From Oscillospiraceae bacterium (GTDB lineage: Bacteria > Bacillota > Clostridia > Oscillospirales > Acutalibacteraceae): a stretch of 38,031 nt of DNA. The stretch covers positions 1 to 38,031 of the forward strand of contig DPVM01000009.1 in assembly GCA_003526845.1 (NCBI GenBank), read 5' to 3'. Below are positions 1-8,565 of this stretch, piece by piece. A model generated the notes under the pieces. It was given only the letters and a program-made list of their open reading frames with translations. It ran no database searches and had not been told where the DNA came from. The stretch's first letter is position 1, and every line of letters starts with the position of its first letter. The translations under genes were made by a program, and so were the position numbers.

Positions 1-39
1 ACCTTTTTGTTTAGGTTGCATATCTGTTATTGTTAAATT

Positions 40-1332
40 TTATTTTTTTGTAAGCTCGACAGATATTTTATATGTTCCGTAAACCCATGAATCATTGTGA
101 TTTGACAGAGTGACAACCAAATCGGCAGTATTACTGTCGTCAAGCTTAGATGCGTCACAAGTATATACCAAATCGCCGGAGTCAATTTTTGTATTTTCGG
201 GCGCAACGACGGTTATTTTAAAATCTGTAAACACAAGCTTATAATCGTATCCGTTAGGAACATTTGTCACTTTTACGGCAGATTTATCAATATATACCGT
301 TTGATTCTTATATTTGCTGTCAACCGTAACATCGGCTGAAATATTGTCATTACCGTCGAATATCGATTTAAAGCCGATAAAATCTTTCGAGGTAAACTTA
401 AAGTGATTTTTACCCTCGTGCAGCTGATTATAGTTAATAACACCGATTACAGCCTCATTAATATCTACACCGTCAAGAACTCCTGCCGTAACCTTATTTA
501 CCGAATAATCGACCGATAAGATGCTGTTATCTGCTATACCCTTAGGGGCGTCCTCAAATTTAACATTTACCGGAAGAACAAGCTTTTTAACAACAGGAAT
601 CGAAACGGAAACGGATTTGATTTCCTTATCTTTGTCCTTAGATGTGATTTTTAAAAAGCTTTTTTCGATACTGTCATCGCCCTCAACATTCAATGAACAT
701 TCGGCAGAATATGTTTTGCTGATATTTGTTGCATTTTCAAAATCAACATTAGCGGTAACCCCGGTAATTTTATCGACATATGTTTTCGGACCTTGAACAA
801 TGACGGTTTCGTCACTCAAGCTTGGGTCACCCCAAGCATAGCCGTTTGCAAGAACAGAATTATCATATTTCAAATCGACATCAAAAGTTTTAGCCGCGCC
901 AACATCAAAATAGCCCTCTATAGATGACGGATAAACACTTTCAACTGTAAAATCGAGTGTTTTTGATGACTTTGTTACCAAAATAGGAATAGACTGCTGG
1001 CCTGCTTTTGTAACATTAGAGGTGTCGAATTCAACATTCAAATCATCCTCCCCAACCTGACCGACAGCATATTTCGGACCCTTAACGGTAACACTCAGCT
1101 CAATTGAATCCTGAAGAGAAAAATACTCCATACCAAGTTGCTGTGATAACTCATCGGAAATTGTTACCGGAACATCAATTTTGATTTTTTTAGATTCATC
1201 GGTGCCAACGCTGATAGAGGTTGAAATCCAAACAAGAACAGCAAGAAAGAGCGAAAAGAAAATTAAATATTTGTCATTATATACTAATTTATAGAAAAAG
1301 GACTTGTTTTCATTTTTTGAACTGTCAGCCAT
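40..1332 (-). CDS. cdaR: CdaR (YbbR-domain) regulator of diadenylate cyclase
   Basis: A 430-residue membrane-anchored protein of the YbbR family. After a short basic N-terminus there is one hydrophobic segment at about residues 20-42, followed by roughly 390 extracytoplasmic residues that fit about four YbbR repeats of the alternating beta type (for example the VNVKFEDAP and VTVKGPKYAV stretches). In Firmicutes CdaR binds and modulates the c-di-AMP synthase CdaA. Here the ATG overlaps the cdaA stop by one base (TAATG), so the two are translationally coupled, as is standard for this pair. The usual third member, glmM, is not visible; only 39 bases remain downstream. Identification is strong by context and composition; the repeat count is my estimate. 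Confidence 0.93.
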   Translation of the reverse strand: MADSSKNENKSFFYKLVYNDKYLIFFSLFLAVLVWISTSISVGTDESKKIKIDVPVTISDELSQQLGMEYFSLQDSIELSVTVKGPKYAVGQVGEDDLNVEFDTSNVTKAGQQSIPILVTKSSKTLDFTVESVYPSSIEGYFDVGAAKTFDVDLKYDNSVLANGYAWGDPSLSDETVIVQGPKTYVDKITGVTANVDFENATNISKTYSAECSLNVEGDDSIEKSFLKITSKDKDKEIKSVSVSIPVVKKLVLPVNVKFEDAPKGIADNSILSVDYSVNKVTAGVLDGVDINEAVIGVINYNQLHEGKNHFKFTSKDFIGFKSIFDGNDNISADVTVDSKYKNQTVYIDKSAVKVTNVPNGYDYKLVFTDFKITVVAPENTKIDSGDLVYTCDASKLDDSNTADLVVTLSNHNDSWVYGTYKISVELTKK

Positions 1333-2261
1333 TATTTTTTAAACCTCCTAACAAGTTTTGAAATTATTTTTTCATCGCCGGAGGTTCCGTTAGGAATAAA
1401 CTGCTCAGATAAAATATCGCGAATATCACCGCTTGAAACATCGCGTGTAATATTTCCGTTTATAACAACGCTGATACTGCCTGTTTCCTCGCTGACAACA
1501 AAGATTATCGCATCGCTTTGCTGTGACAAGCCAATGGCGGCGCGGTGTCTTGTGCCAAGCTCGGAGGCAACATTTTCCTTTGTAAGCGGCAAAATACAAC
1601 CTGCGGCATAAATTGAAGAGCCGCGAATAATCATTGCACCGTCGTGAAGCGGCGACTTAGGATAAAATATATTTTCAATAATTTCCTTTGACGGTGCGGC
1701 ATCAATAACCGTACCTGTTTTAACAATATCGCCGAGCATTGTTTCATTTTCAAATACAATCAAAGCGCCGACCTTATCATCAGACATTTCAGCGCAAGCC
1801 TTACAAGTTGCATCAATGGTTTTATTCATTTCGGCAACATCAAGCGCTACACCTGAACGGACAATCGACCTAATGCTGTTGCGAGCTGCGCCGATGCCCA
1901 TTTGTTCGAGAATATTTCGGATTTCGGGACCGAAAAGAACAACAACAATTATTATAATGTTTGTAAATATGATTTTAAGCAGATAACTTGATGCAACCAT
2001 GCCCAAGAAATTGACAACAAAATAAATTATTGCGACAAAAACCAAGCCCTTGATGAGCTGCATTGCTCTTGTTTCACGCACAATGCGCAATACCATATAT
2101 ATAACAACTGTTACAAACAATATATCAACAACATCGATAACGCCAAAGGTGCCGAAAAGCCCTTTTACCTGATTTGTTGTATTTACAATTGAATTCCAGA
2201 GATTTTTAAAATATCTGAACTGAAAAGCAAGATTTATAAAATTTATATAATTTAAAGGCAT
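1332..2261 (-). CDS. cdaA: CdaA/DacA membrane diadenylate cyclase
   Basis: Makes the second messenger c-di-AMP from two ATP. From the chosen start it is 309 residues. Three hydrophobic segments at about residues 44-60, 70-90 and 95-110 precede a DisA_N/DAC catalytic domain. The two diagnostic motifs are intact: DGA at 207-209 within HDGAMIIRG, and RHR at 238-240 within GTRHRAAIGLS. I chose the ATG at 2261 because a GAGG ribosome site lies nine bases before it; the ATG at 2270 abuts that GAGG and an upstream TTG has no support. The N-terminal stretch of about 40 residues before the first membrane segment is longer than in Bacillus CdaA (about 273 aa). It is coupled to cdaR downstream. Confidence 0.95.
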   Translation of the reverse strand: MPLNYINFINLAFQFRYFKNLWNSIVNTTNQVKGLFGTFGVIDVVDILFVTVVIYMVLRIVRETRAMQLIKGLVFVAIIYFVVNFLGMVASSYLLKIIFTNIIIIVVVLFGPEIRNILEQMGIGAARNSIRSIVRSGVALDVAEMNKTIDATCKACAEMSDDKVGALIVFENETMLGDIVKTGTVIDAAPSKEIIENIFYPKSPLHDGAMIIRGSSIYAAGCILPLTKENVASELGTRHRAAIGLSQQSDAIIFVVSEETGSISVVINGNITRDVSSGDIRDILSEQFIPNGTSGDEKIISKLVRRFKK

Positions 2262-2346
2262 TTTTAACATCCTCAAGTTTTATTTGTTTTATTTTAACAC
2301 ATTGACAATAATAAATAAAGTAAAAACTGACATTTTAATAATGAAA

Positions 2347-3477
2347 TTACATTTTTTTAATAATATTGTAAAATTCAAAACACTCTTTGTCTGTATTAAA
2401 TGCGCCGAGGCTGACTCTGACGGTGCCAAATTTCAAAGTGCCGAAATGTCTGTGTGAAAGAGGCGAACAATGGAATCCTGCACGAACACAAATATCGTTA
2501 TCGGCAAGGAACGAAGCCACGCTTTCGCTGGATTTATCCTTATAGTTAAACGAAACAATCGGTACGGATTTCATGTATTTCGGTGCAGGAGTATAAAGTT
2601 TGACCCCCTTAATTGACGAAAGCATTGCATAAATGTTTTGCGCCTGATGCATTTCTTTAGTATAAATATTTTCAATACCTGTTTTATTAACAAAATTGAT
2701 TCCCTCACCGAGAGAAATAATGCCGGAGTTGTTAAGCGTGCCCGACTCGAATCTGTCGGGCATATAATCCGGCTGTTGCAATTTGAGTGAATCGCTTCCG
2801 GTGCCGCCAGCCGTTACTGTTGACAGCTTAACACCGTCACAAACACACATAAATCCCGTACCCATGTTGCCATACAGCGATTTGTGACCCGGACAGCAAA
2901 GAACATCTATATTATCGCGTTTCATATCAATGTCAATAACCCCGGCGCTCTGTGCCGCGTCAACTATAAATCTTACACCGTGTTTTTTGCACATTTTGCC
3001 GATTTTTGCAATAGGAAAAACAACGCCGAACACATTGCTTGAATGCATACAAACAATCGCTGAAGTATTAGACTTAATTAATCGCTCAAAATTGTTAACC
3101 GTTTTGTCGTCATCAAACGAAAATTCAGCAATATCATAATCGGCTACGCCGTCATCCGACAGTTTTTGTGCAACTCTTGCAACGCTGTTATGCTCAAGCG
3201 ATGAAATAATAATATGTCCGCCGTTTTCAACCGAGCCTTTAATTGCATAATTCAATGCTTCGGTGCAATTTTTTGTAAAAACAACATTTTCGGGACTGCA
3301 ATTAAACATATCGGCAGTTTTTTCGCGCACATCATAAATCATTTTCGCTGCCTTAAGACTTTGAGCATATCCACCCCTGCCGCTGTTAAACGAATAGTAT
3401 TTCATAGCAAAATACGCCTTATTGAGCACCGGCATCGGTTTTGGATATGTTGTTGCGCCGTTATCAAAATATATCAT
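2347..3477 (-). CDS. class V aminotransferase, cysteine desulfurase-like
   Basis: A 376-residue PLP enzyme of the NifS/SufS-like class V family, which takes sulfur (or selenium) from cysteine onto an active-site cysteine. It begins MIYFDNGATTYPKP, the family signature. The PLP lysine lies in CCPGHKSLYGNMGTG, and the likely persulfide cysteine lies in RAGFHCSPLSHRHFGT near the C-terminus. Its ATG overlaps the stop of the upstream DUF3343 gene by four bases (ATGA), so the two are made together. That pairing suggests sulfur or selenium delivery to a small carrier rather than general Fe-S assembly, since no IscU or SufBCD gene is near. The substrate is inferred. There is no clear terminator before cdaA 70 bp further on. 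Confidence 0.88.
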   Translation of the reverse strand: MIYFDNGATTYPKPMPVLNKAYFAMKYYSFNSGRGGYAQSLKAAKMIYDVREKTADMFNCSPENVVFTKNCTEALNYAIKGSVENGGHIIISSLEHNSVARVAQKLSDDGVADYDIAEFSFDDDKTVNNFERLIKSNTSAIVCMHSSNVFGVVFPIAKIGKMCKKHGVRFIVDAAQSAGVIDIDMKRDNIDVLCCPGHKSLYGNMGTGFMCVCDGVKLSTVTAGGTGSDSLKLQQPDYMPDRFESGTLNNSGIISLGEGINFVNKTGIENIYTKEMHQAQNIYAMLSSIKGVKLYTPAPKYMKSVPIVSFNYKDKSSESVASFLADNDICVRAGFHCSPLSHRHFGTLKFGTVRVSLGAFNTDKECFEFYNIIKKM

Positions 3478-3692
3478 TCGCGCTCAACCCCCGTGACAGA
3501 TATTCCGGCCTGTGATAAGATTTTGTATATCTTTTCTTCATCGCCGGTTTCAAGCTTAATAACATAGCCGCATCCATCGGTTGGTTGAGGGTTTTCTATT
3601 CTGTGAATAATCGGCTTATATCCGCGGTTTCGTAATAATTTTGCACCGCGCTGTGCATTTGTCACAGAGCCGATTTTGAATGAAACAAACAT
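3474..3692 (-). CDS. DUF3343 putative Se/S carrier-like protein
   Basis: A 72-residue protein of the DUF3343 family (putative selenium/sulfur carrier-like). It contains a single cysteine in the family-typical D-G-C-G-Y motif at about residue 41, which could hold a persulfide or selenide. In this family the gene commonly sits beside cysteine-desulfurase-like enzymes, as it does here with a four-base overlap. The start ATG at 3692 has a good GAGGTG ribosome site, but that site is the 3' arm of a strong hairpin with a U-tract ending right at the start codon. Expression therefore looks controlled by structure (see the hairpin entry). Carrier function is family-level inference. Confidence 0.8.
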   Translation of the reverse strand: MFVSFKIGSVTNAQRGAKLLRNRGYKPIIHRIENPQPTDGCGYVIKLETGDEEKIYKILSQAGISVTGVERE

Positions 3693-3742
3693 AAAAACAC
3701 CTCAATTCTTTCATAGTTCATACTATGCGAATTGAGGTGTTT
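3693..3742 (-). terminator. terminator hairpin containing the DUF3343 ribosome site
   Basis: On the minus strand, 3742-3729 (AAACACCTCAATTC) pairs perfectly over 14 bases with 3708-3695. A small inner stem (CATAG/CTATG) sits in the loop and a run of five T follows. This is an intrinsic terminator 13 bases after the EF-G-like stop codon. The same 3' arm supplies the GAGGTG ribosome site, and the U-tract runs into the ATG of the DUF3343 gene at 3692. I see no convincing promoter between the stem and the ATG. Confidence 0.85.
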
Positions 3743-3755
3743 CGTTTAATTAAAA

Positions 3756-5798
3756 TTATTCGTCAACCTTGCTTTCGGCAATAACCTTTTGTGCTATATG
3801 TTCCGGGCAACGCTCATATCTTGCAAAGGATGTTGTAAACGAGCCTCTGCCCTGTGTGATTTGACGCATCGAAGTTGAGAATGTTGTCATTTCAGCCTCC
3901 GGAACCTCGGCGATTATTTCTTGCATTCCGTCGCCGTTAGGTGTCATTCCAAGAACTCTGCCGCGGCGCTTATTAATATCACCGATAATGTCACCCATTG
4001 CCTCGTCATTGCAAACGGCATTCAAAGTTACAATAGGTTCAAGCAAAATCGGACCTGCCTGAGCAATACCGTTTTTAAACGCAAGTGAAGCAGCTGTTTT
4101 AAAGCTCATTTCGCTTGAATCAACAGGATGATAAGAGCCGTCAAACAATGTAGCTTTAACGCCAACCATCTTATAACCTGCAAGAACGCCTTTTTCCATT
4201 GAGTCACGCAAGCCTTTTTCAACAGCCGGGAAGAAATTCTTCGGAACAGCTCCGCCGACTATTCTTTCCGCAAAAATTAAATCCTCTGTATCATACGGCT
4301 CAAATTCGATTAATACATCGCCGAACTGACCGTGACCGCCCGATTGCTTTTTGTATCTGCCTTGAGCTTCAACCTTCTTTGATATTGTTTCTCTGTAAGC
4401 CACCTTTGGCTGTTTAAGCGAAGCGGCAACATTATACTTTGAAGTGAGTTTTGAAAGGCAAACATCAAGGTGCTGTTCTCCGAGTCCGGAGAGGATAGTT
4501 TGGTGAGTTTCTTTATTAACCTTGAACGAAATTGAAGGGTCTTCCTCAATAATCTTTGCAATAGCGTTTGCAATCTTTTCCTCTTCTCCCTTTTTGTCTG
4601 CCGAAACAGCCATAGAATATGAGGCGGTGGGAATAATTACACTGTCGAGGGTGACAACTTTATCTGCAAGGCACATTGTATCGCCTGTTTTAAATGTTGA
4701 AAGCTTTGCTACGGCACAAACATCACCGGCACATACCTCTTTTACATCGGTTTGCTTTGCACCCAAGGTATTAACAATTTTACCGAGGCGTTCATTGTCA
4801 CCCGTTCTTGCATTTCTAACCGTCATACCCTGCGAAATTTTGCCGCTGACAATTTTGAAAAAATTAAGTTTTCCGATAAATGGGTCGGCAACGGTTTTGA
4901 AGCAAATTGCCGCAAGCGGCGCATTCTCGTCAACATTCAGCTCAACCGGCTCGCCGTCGGAATCAATTGCATACTCGGATTTCGGTGCCGGACAACAATC
5001 TTTTATAAAATCAAGCAACATATCAACGCCAACACCCGTTAAGCCCGAAAGAGCAAAAACAGGTACAATTGAGCCGTCTGCAATGCCTATGGTCAAGCCC
5101 TTAAGCTTATCCTCTCTTGTAAGCGGATTGCCGTCAAAATATTTTTCCATCAATTCGTCATCTGTACCGGCTACAGCCTCTGCAAATACTTCTTTAATCG
5201 CATCAAAACGAGGAGCATCGTCATGTAAAATATCTGCCTCAACTTTGTTAACTCCGTTGTATGTATAAGCTTTATCGTCAATCATATTATAATATCCGAC
5301 AACCTTGCCGTCAGTGATAACAGGAACGACAACAGGACACATCGAGGTGCCGAATTTTGCAACAAGTCCGTTAAATGATTTGTAGAAATCCGCACGCTCA
5401 TCATCCATCTTTGATGTAACGATAATTCTTGCCATACCTTTTTTGCCTGCGTTATTAAACGCTTTTTCTGCGCCTGCGGCAAGACCCGAGCGTGCCGAAA
5501 CGACAACAATGGCGGAATCTGCCGCTCTTAATCCTTCATTTGCACCGAGAGCAAAATCGAACAGACCGGGAGTGTCAATAATATTCATTTTGGTGCTTTG
5601 ATAATCAAACTGCAAAACAGATGATGAAATGCTGATTTTTCTTTTCTTTTCCTCGGCATCAAAATCCGAAACAGTATTTGAATCCGCAATTCTGCCCATT
5701 CTTTCAGTTACTTTGCTCACATTAAGCATAGCCTCACAAAGAGTGGTTTTGCCCTTAGAGGAGTGACCGACAACAGCCACATTTTTTATATTATTCAT
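3756..5798 (-). CDS. elongation factor G-like GTPase (EF-G paralogue)
   Basis: A 680-residue translational GTPase with the EF-G domain order. The G1 loop GHSSKGKT is at 11-18 (canonical EF-G has GHVDAGKT), DTPG at 75-78 is G3, and TSKMD takes the place of NKMD at G4. Domain II follows, and domain IV contains the GGHGQFGDVLIEFEPY strand. It ends with an acidic VDE tail. The altered G1 marks it as the divergent paralogue common in Clostridia rather than the housekeeping fusA, which normally sits with rpsL, rpsG and tuf. It could be a backup translocase, a recycling factor or a ribosome-protection-like protein; the exact role is unknown. The ATG at 5798 is preferred because AAAGG lies nine bases upstream; an ATG at 5807 directly abuts it. 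Confidence 0.85.
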   Translation of the reverse strand: MNNIKNVAVVGHSSKGKTTLCEAMLNVSKVTERMGRIADSNTVSDFDAEEKKRKISISSSVLQFDYQSTKMNIIDTPGLFDFALGANEGLRAADSAIVVVSARSGLAAGAEKAFNNAGKKGMARIIVTSKMDDERADFYKSFNGLVAKFGTSMCPVVVPVITDGKVVGYYNMIDDKAYTYNGVNKVEADILHDDAPRFDAIKEVFAEAVAGTDDELMEKYFDGNPLTREDKLKGLTIGIADGSIVPVFALSGLTGVGVDMLLDFIKDCCPAPKSEYAIDSDGEPVELNVDENAPLAAICFKTVADPFIGKLNFFKIVSGKISQGMTVRNARTGDNERLGKIVNTLGAKQTDVKEVCAGDVCAVAKLSTFKTGDTMCLADKVVTLDSVIIPTASYSMAVSADKKGEEEKIANAIAKIIEEDPSISFKVNKETHQTILSGLGEQHLDVCLSKLTSKYNVAASLKQPKVAYRETISKKVEAQGRYKKQSGGHGQFGDVLIEFEPYDTEDLIFAERIVGGAVPKNFFPAVEKGLRDSMEKGVLAGYKMVGVKATLFDGSYHPVDSSEMSFKTAASLAFKNGIAQAGPILLEPIVTLNAVCNDEAMGDIIGDINKRRGRVLGMTPNGDGMQEIIAEVPEAEMTTFSTSMRQITQGRGSFTTSFARYERCPEHIAQKVIAESKVDE

Positions 5799-5833
5799 AG
5801 AAAACATCCTTTCCAATATAGCTCATTGGTAAA

Positions 5834-5862
5834 ATTGTATAATATTTTTAAACTTATGTCAA
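5834..5862 (-). promoter_or_regulatory. sigma-A promoter of the EF-G-like gene
   Basis: TTGACA (5862-5857 on the minus strand), a 17-base spacer and TACAAT (5839-5834), about 36 bases before the start codon. This is a near-consensus vegetative promoter. Confidence 0.75.
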
Positions 5863-5992
5863 CTATTTTTAAACATTTTTGACATAATAGATAAAAGTTT
5901 AATATGTGTTAATATTTATACACTGAGAAATAATTATGCAATAAAAAATCAAATAATAACAAAAGACGAACGATTTGCATAGAATATAATTC

Positions 5993-6031
5993 AATTTACA
6001 GTGTCGCAAAGACACGGTATTTTTGTAAATT
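5993..6031. other. nested inverted repeat in the 413-bp divergent intergenic region
   Basis: The spacer between the EF-G-like gene and nfnA (5799-6230) has no supportable ORF. Within it, AATTTACA (5993-6000) pairs with TGTAAATT (6024-6031), enclosing GTGTC-GCAAA-GACAC (6001-6015). This could be an RNA hairpin or a protein site. The rest, apart from the promoters listed separately, is AT-rich with nothing I recognise. Confidence 0.4.
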
Positions 6032-6159
6032 TTGAACATATACGACATTATGTTGTGTAGTTTTCACAGTGGATTATCGTTTTTTTGCACAAATATTAGG
6101 TATGAGTAACGATTTTATAAAAAAGAATTTATATTTCTTGCAATAATATTAAAATTATA

Positions 6160-6188
6160 TTAGAATTGATAATTACTATCATTATAAT
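6160..6188 (+). promoter_or_regulatory. nfnAB promoter with an overlapping Fur-like box
   Basis: TATAAT at 6183-6188 has a weak -35 (TTAGAA, 6160-6165) 17 bases upstream. Lying over the spacer and -10 is GATAATTACTATCATTATA (6168-6186), which matches 15 of 19 positions of the classical Fur box GATAATGATAATCATTATC. In 7-1-7 form, TGATAAT-T-ACTATCA (6167-6181) differs from the consensus at one base. Iron-responsive repression of nfnAB is inferred. Confidence 0.6.
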
Positions 6189-6230
6189 TAAGTAATATTA
6201 TAAATATATCAAAGAGAGGGCTTTTTTGTA

Positions 6231-7091
6231 ATGTATAAAATCGTCTCAAAAAGAGAACTAAATTCAACAGTAACACAAATGGAGATTGAAGCTCCGCTTG
6301 TTGCCGCCAAGGCACAACCCGGTCAGTTTATCATTTTAAGGGTTAACGAAGACGGTGAGAGAATTCCCCTGACAATCGCAGGATGTAACAAAGAACAAGG
6401 ATGCGTAAAAATTATTTTTCAAATTGTCGGAGCTACAACTGCAAAGCTCAACCATAAAAATGAGGGCGAATACATCAGCGACTTTGTAGGTCCGCTCGGC
6501 AGCGCAACTAAAACAGACGGCATAAAAAAAGTTTGCATAATCGGCGGCGGTGTCGGCTGTGCAATCGCTATGCCTGTTGCACAAAAATTTCACGAGCTCG
6601 GTGCAGAGGTAACAAGTATTGTCGGATTCAGAAACAAGGATATTGTTATTCTTGAGGACGAATTTAATGAATGCTCTGATAACCTTGTGGTTATGACAGA
6701 TGACGGCTCATACGGCAGACACGGCAATGTAACGGCTCCGCTTAAGGAAATGCTGGAAAACGGCAGTCAGTTTGATGAAATCATCACAATAGGTCCGCTT
6801 ATTATGATGAAATTTGTTGTTGCTACGGCAAAGCCTTTTAATGTTCCGGTTACAGTATCAATGAACCCTATAATGATTGACGGCACGGGAATGTGCGGCG
6901 GTTGTCGCTTAACACTCCACAGAGGCGGCGAAAGAATCACAAAATTTGCGTGTGTTGACGGTCCGGAATTTAACGGATACGAAGTTGATTTTGACGAAGC
7001 AATGTCGAGAGGCAGAATGTACTCTCAATTCGAGCGTCACGCATACGAGGAAACATGTAACTTATTTAAATCGGAAAAGGAGGGCAAATAA
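6231..7091 (+). CDS. nfnA: NfnA: electron-bifurcating ferredoxin-NADP+ oxidoreductase, FAD/NAD-binding subunit
   Basis: This is the small subunit of the NADH-dependent reduced ferredoxin:NADP+ oxidoreductase, related to DHOD electron-transfer subunits; 286 residues. The N-terminal FAD-binding beta barrel includes ERIPLTIAG at 43-51. The nucleotide-binding motif VCIIGGGVGCAIA is at 101-113. A C-terminal [2Fe-2S] site is formed by C222 and C225 (MCGGC) and C241. D217 is a candidate for the fourth, aspartate ligand described for this subunit family. A GAGAGGG ribosome site precedes the ATG. nfnB follows one base after the stop, so the heterodimer is co-expressed. It balances NADH, NADPH and ferredoxin pools in anaerobes. 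Confidence 0.93.
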   Translation: MYKIVSKRELNSTVTQMEIEAPLVAAKAQPGQFIILRVNEDGERIPLTIAGCNKEQGCVKIIFQIVGATTAKLNHKNEGEYISDFVGPLGSATKTDGIKKVCIIGGGVGCAIAMPVAQKFHELGAEVTSIVGFRNKDIVILEDEFNECSDNLVVMTDDGSYGRHGNVTAPLKEMLENGSQFDEIITIGPLIMMKFVVATAKPFNVPVTVSMNPIMIDGTGMCGGCRLTLHRGGERITKFACVDGPEFNGYEVDFDEAMSRGRMYSQFERHAYEETCNLFKSEKEGK

Positions 7092-7092
7092 T

Positions 7093-8496
7093 ATGGCTAT
7101 GATTCCAAACAAAAACGAAATGCCTTCACAATCTCCGACTGAAAGAGGCAAAAACTTTAATGAAGTAACATACGGCTACACTGCAGAATTGGCTCTAAAT
7201 GAGGCAAAAAGATGCCTTAACTGCAAAAACAGGCCTTGCGTATCGGGCTGTCCCGTTAATGTTCAAATTCCCGACTTTATCGCAATGATTAAGGAAAACA
7301 ATTTTGAAGGCGCATATCAAAAGATTGCAGAAACATCATCACTTCCGGCTGTATGCGGAAGAGTTTGTCCGCAAGAAAGGCAATGCGAGTCAAAATGCAC
7401 ACTTGGAATTAAATTTGAATCGGTAGCAATCGGCAGACTTGAAAGATTTGTTGCAGATTACCACAACACACATTCAACCGAAAAACATAAAAAGGCTGAA
7501 TCCAACGGTCACAAAGTAGCAGTGGTAGGTTCCGGACCATCAGGACTTGCCTGCGCAAGCGATTTGGCAAAAATGGGATATGAAGTATCTGTTTTTGAGG
7601 CGTTGCATCAGGCAGGCGGCGTTCTTGTTTACGGTATTCCGGAATTTAGGCTTCCAAAAGATATAGTAAAGAAAGAGGTCGACGCTCTCAGTGATTTGGG
7701 CGTTGATATTGAAACAAATGTTGTTATCGGCAAAACACTCACAATCGACGAGTTGTTTGACAAAGGTTACGAGGCTGTATATATCGCAACAGGCGCGGGC
7801 TTGCCTAACTTTATGGGCATTCCGGGCGAGGCACTTAAGGGCGTTTATTCGGCAAACGAATTTTTAACAAGAAGCAATCTTATGGCGGCTTATAAAAACG
7901 AACCCGACACGCCGATTATGAAGGGCGGAAAAATTGCAGTAGTAGGCGGCGGAAATGTTGCAATGGATTCTGCAAGAACAGCATTAAGGCTTGGCGCAGA
8001 CGAGGTGCACATTATTTACAGGCGCTCAATGGAGGAAATCCCTGCGAGAATGGAAGAGGTTGAGCACGCCAAAGAGGAAGGAATTGAGTTTAATCTCTTA
8101 ACAAATCCGATTGAAATTGTCGGCTTTGAAAATCCCGAAAATCCACGCGATGAGAGAAACGGATTTGTAACGGGAGTAAAATGTGTTAAAATGCAACTCG
8201 GTGAGCCTGATGACAGAGGCAGACGCCGTCCCGAACCGATTGACGGTTCCGAATTTGTAATTGATGCCGACACTGTAATTATCGCAATCGGCACATCCCC
8301 CAACCCGCTTATCAAAAATACGACAGACGGCCTTGAAGTAAACAAAAGAGGCGGCATTGTTGTTGACGAAAACGGAATTACATCGCGTGACGGTGTATTT
8401 GCCGGCGGTGATGCCGTAACAGGCGCGGCAACGGTTATTTCCGCAATGGGCGCAGGAAAACTTGCCGCTCATTCGATAGATAAATACTTATCATGA
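7093..8496 (+). CDS. nfnB: NfnB: NADPH/ferredoxin-binding subunit (GltD-like)
   Basis: The 467-residue large subunit of NfnAB, homologous to the glutamate synthase small subunit GltD. The N-terminal cysteine cluster (C41, C44, C49, C53 in RCLNCKNRPCVSGC) and the AVCGRVCPQERQCESKC region bind 4Fe-4S clusters. An FAD motif, VAVVGSGPSGLACA, follows, then an NADPH motif, IAVVGGGNVAMDSA, and the C-terminal GGDAVTGAATVISAMGAGK of the family. The ATG at 7093 is chosen because AAGGAGGG overlaps the end of nfnA just upstream. No gltB-like large subunit is present and nfnA is adjacent, so Nfn rather than glutamate synthase is the right reading. A terminator follows. Confidence 0.93.
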   Translation: MAMIPNKNEMPSQSPTERGKNFNEVTYGYTAELALNEAKRCLNCKNRPCVSGCPVNVQIPDFIAMIKENNFEGAYQKIAETSSLPAVCGRVCPQERQCESKCTLGIKFESVAIGRLERFVADYHNTHSTEKHKKAESNGHKVAVVGSGPSGLACASDLAKMGYEVSVFEALHQAGGVLVYGIPEFRLPKDIVKKEVDALSDLGVDIETNVVIGKTLTIDELFDKGYEAVYIATGAGLPNFMGIPGEALKGVYSANEFLTRSNLMAAYKNEPDTPIMKGGKIAVVGGGNVAMDSARTALRLGADEVHIIYRRSMEEIPARMEEVEHAKEEGIEFNLLTNPIEIVGFENPENPRDERNGFVTGVKCVKMQLGEPDDRGRRRPEPIDGSEFVIDADTVIIAIGTSPNPLIKNTTDGLEVNKRGGIVVDENGITSRDGVFAGGDAVTGAATVISAMGAGKLAAHSIDKYLS

Positions 8497-8498
8497 TT

Positions 8499-8546
8499 AA
8501 AATGCTCGATTGAAACACATAAACGGTGCACAATCGAGCATTTTTA
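8499..8546 (+). terminator. terminator after nfnAB
   Basis: A perfect 14-bp stem, AAAATGCTCGATTG (8499-8512) with 8531-8544, an 18-base loop and a T-run on the plus strand, two bases after the nfnB stop. Confidence 0.85.
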
Positions 8547-8565
8547 AAAGGAAAGTGAAATACAT

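Noticed and set aside
1..39. An ATG at 21-19 on the minus strand just after cdaR could start glmM.
   Set aside because: The seven visible codons do not resemble the GlmM N-terminus and there is no ribosome site; too little sequence to call.
4522..5268. A long plus-strand frame of 248 codons antisense to the EF-G-like gene.
   Set aside because: It lies fully inside a clear GTPase gene, has serine/threonine-rich low-complexity composition typical of antisense frames, and lacks a ribosome site.
5799..6230. A small protein in the 432-base spacer upstream of nfnA.
   Set aside because: Possible short frames have no ribosome site or coding-like composition; only promoters, the Fur-like box and an inverted repeat are supportable.
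7093..8496. Reading this gene as glutamate synthase small subunit gltD.
   Set aside because: nfnA sits one base upstream and no large glutamate synthase subunit is present; NfnB explains both genes.
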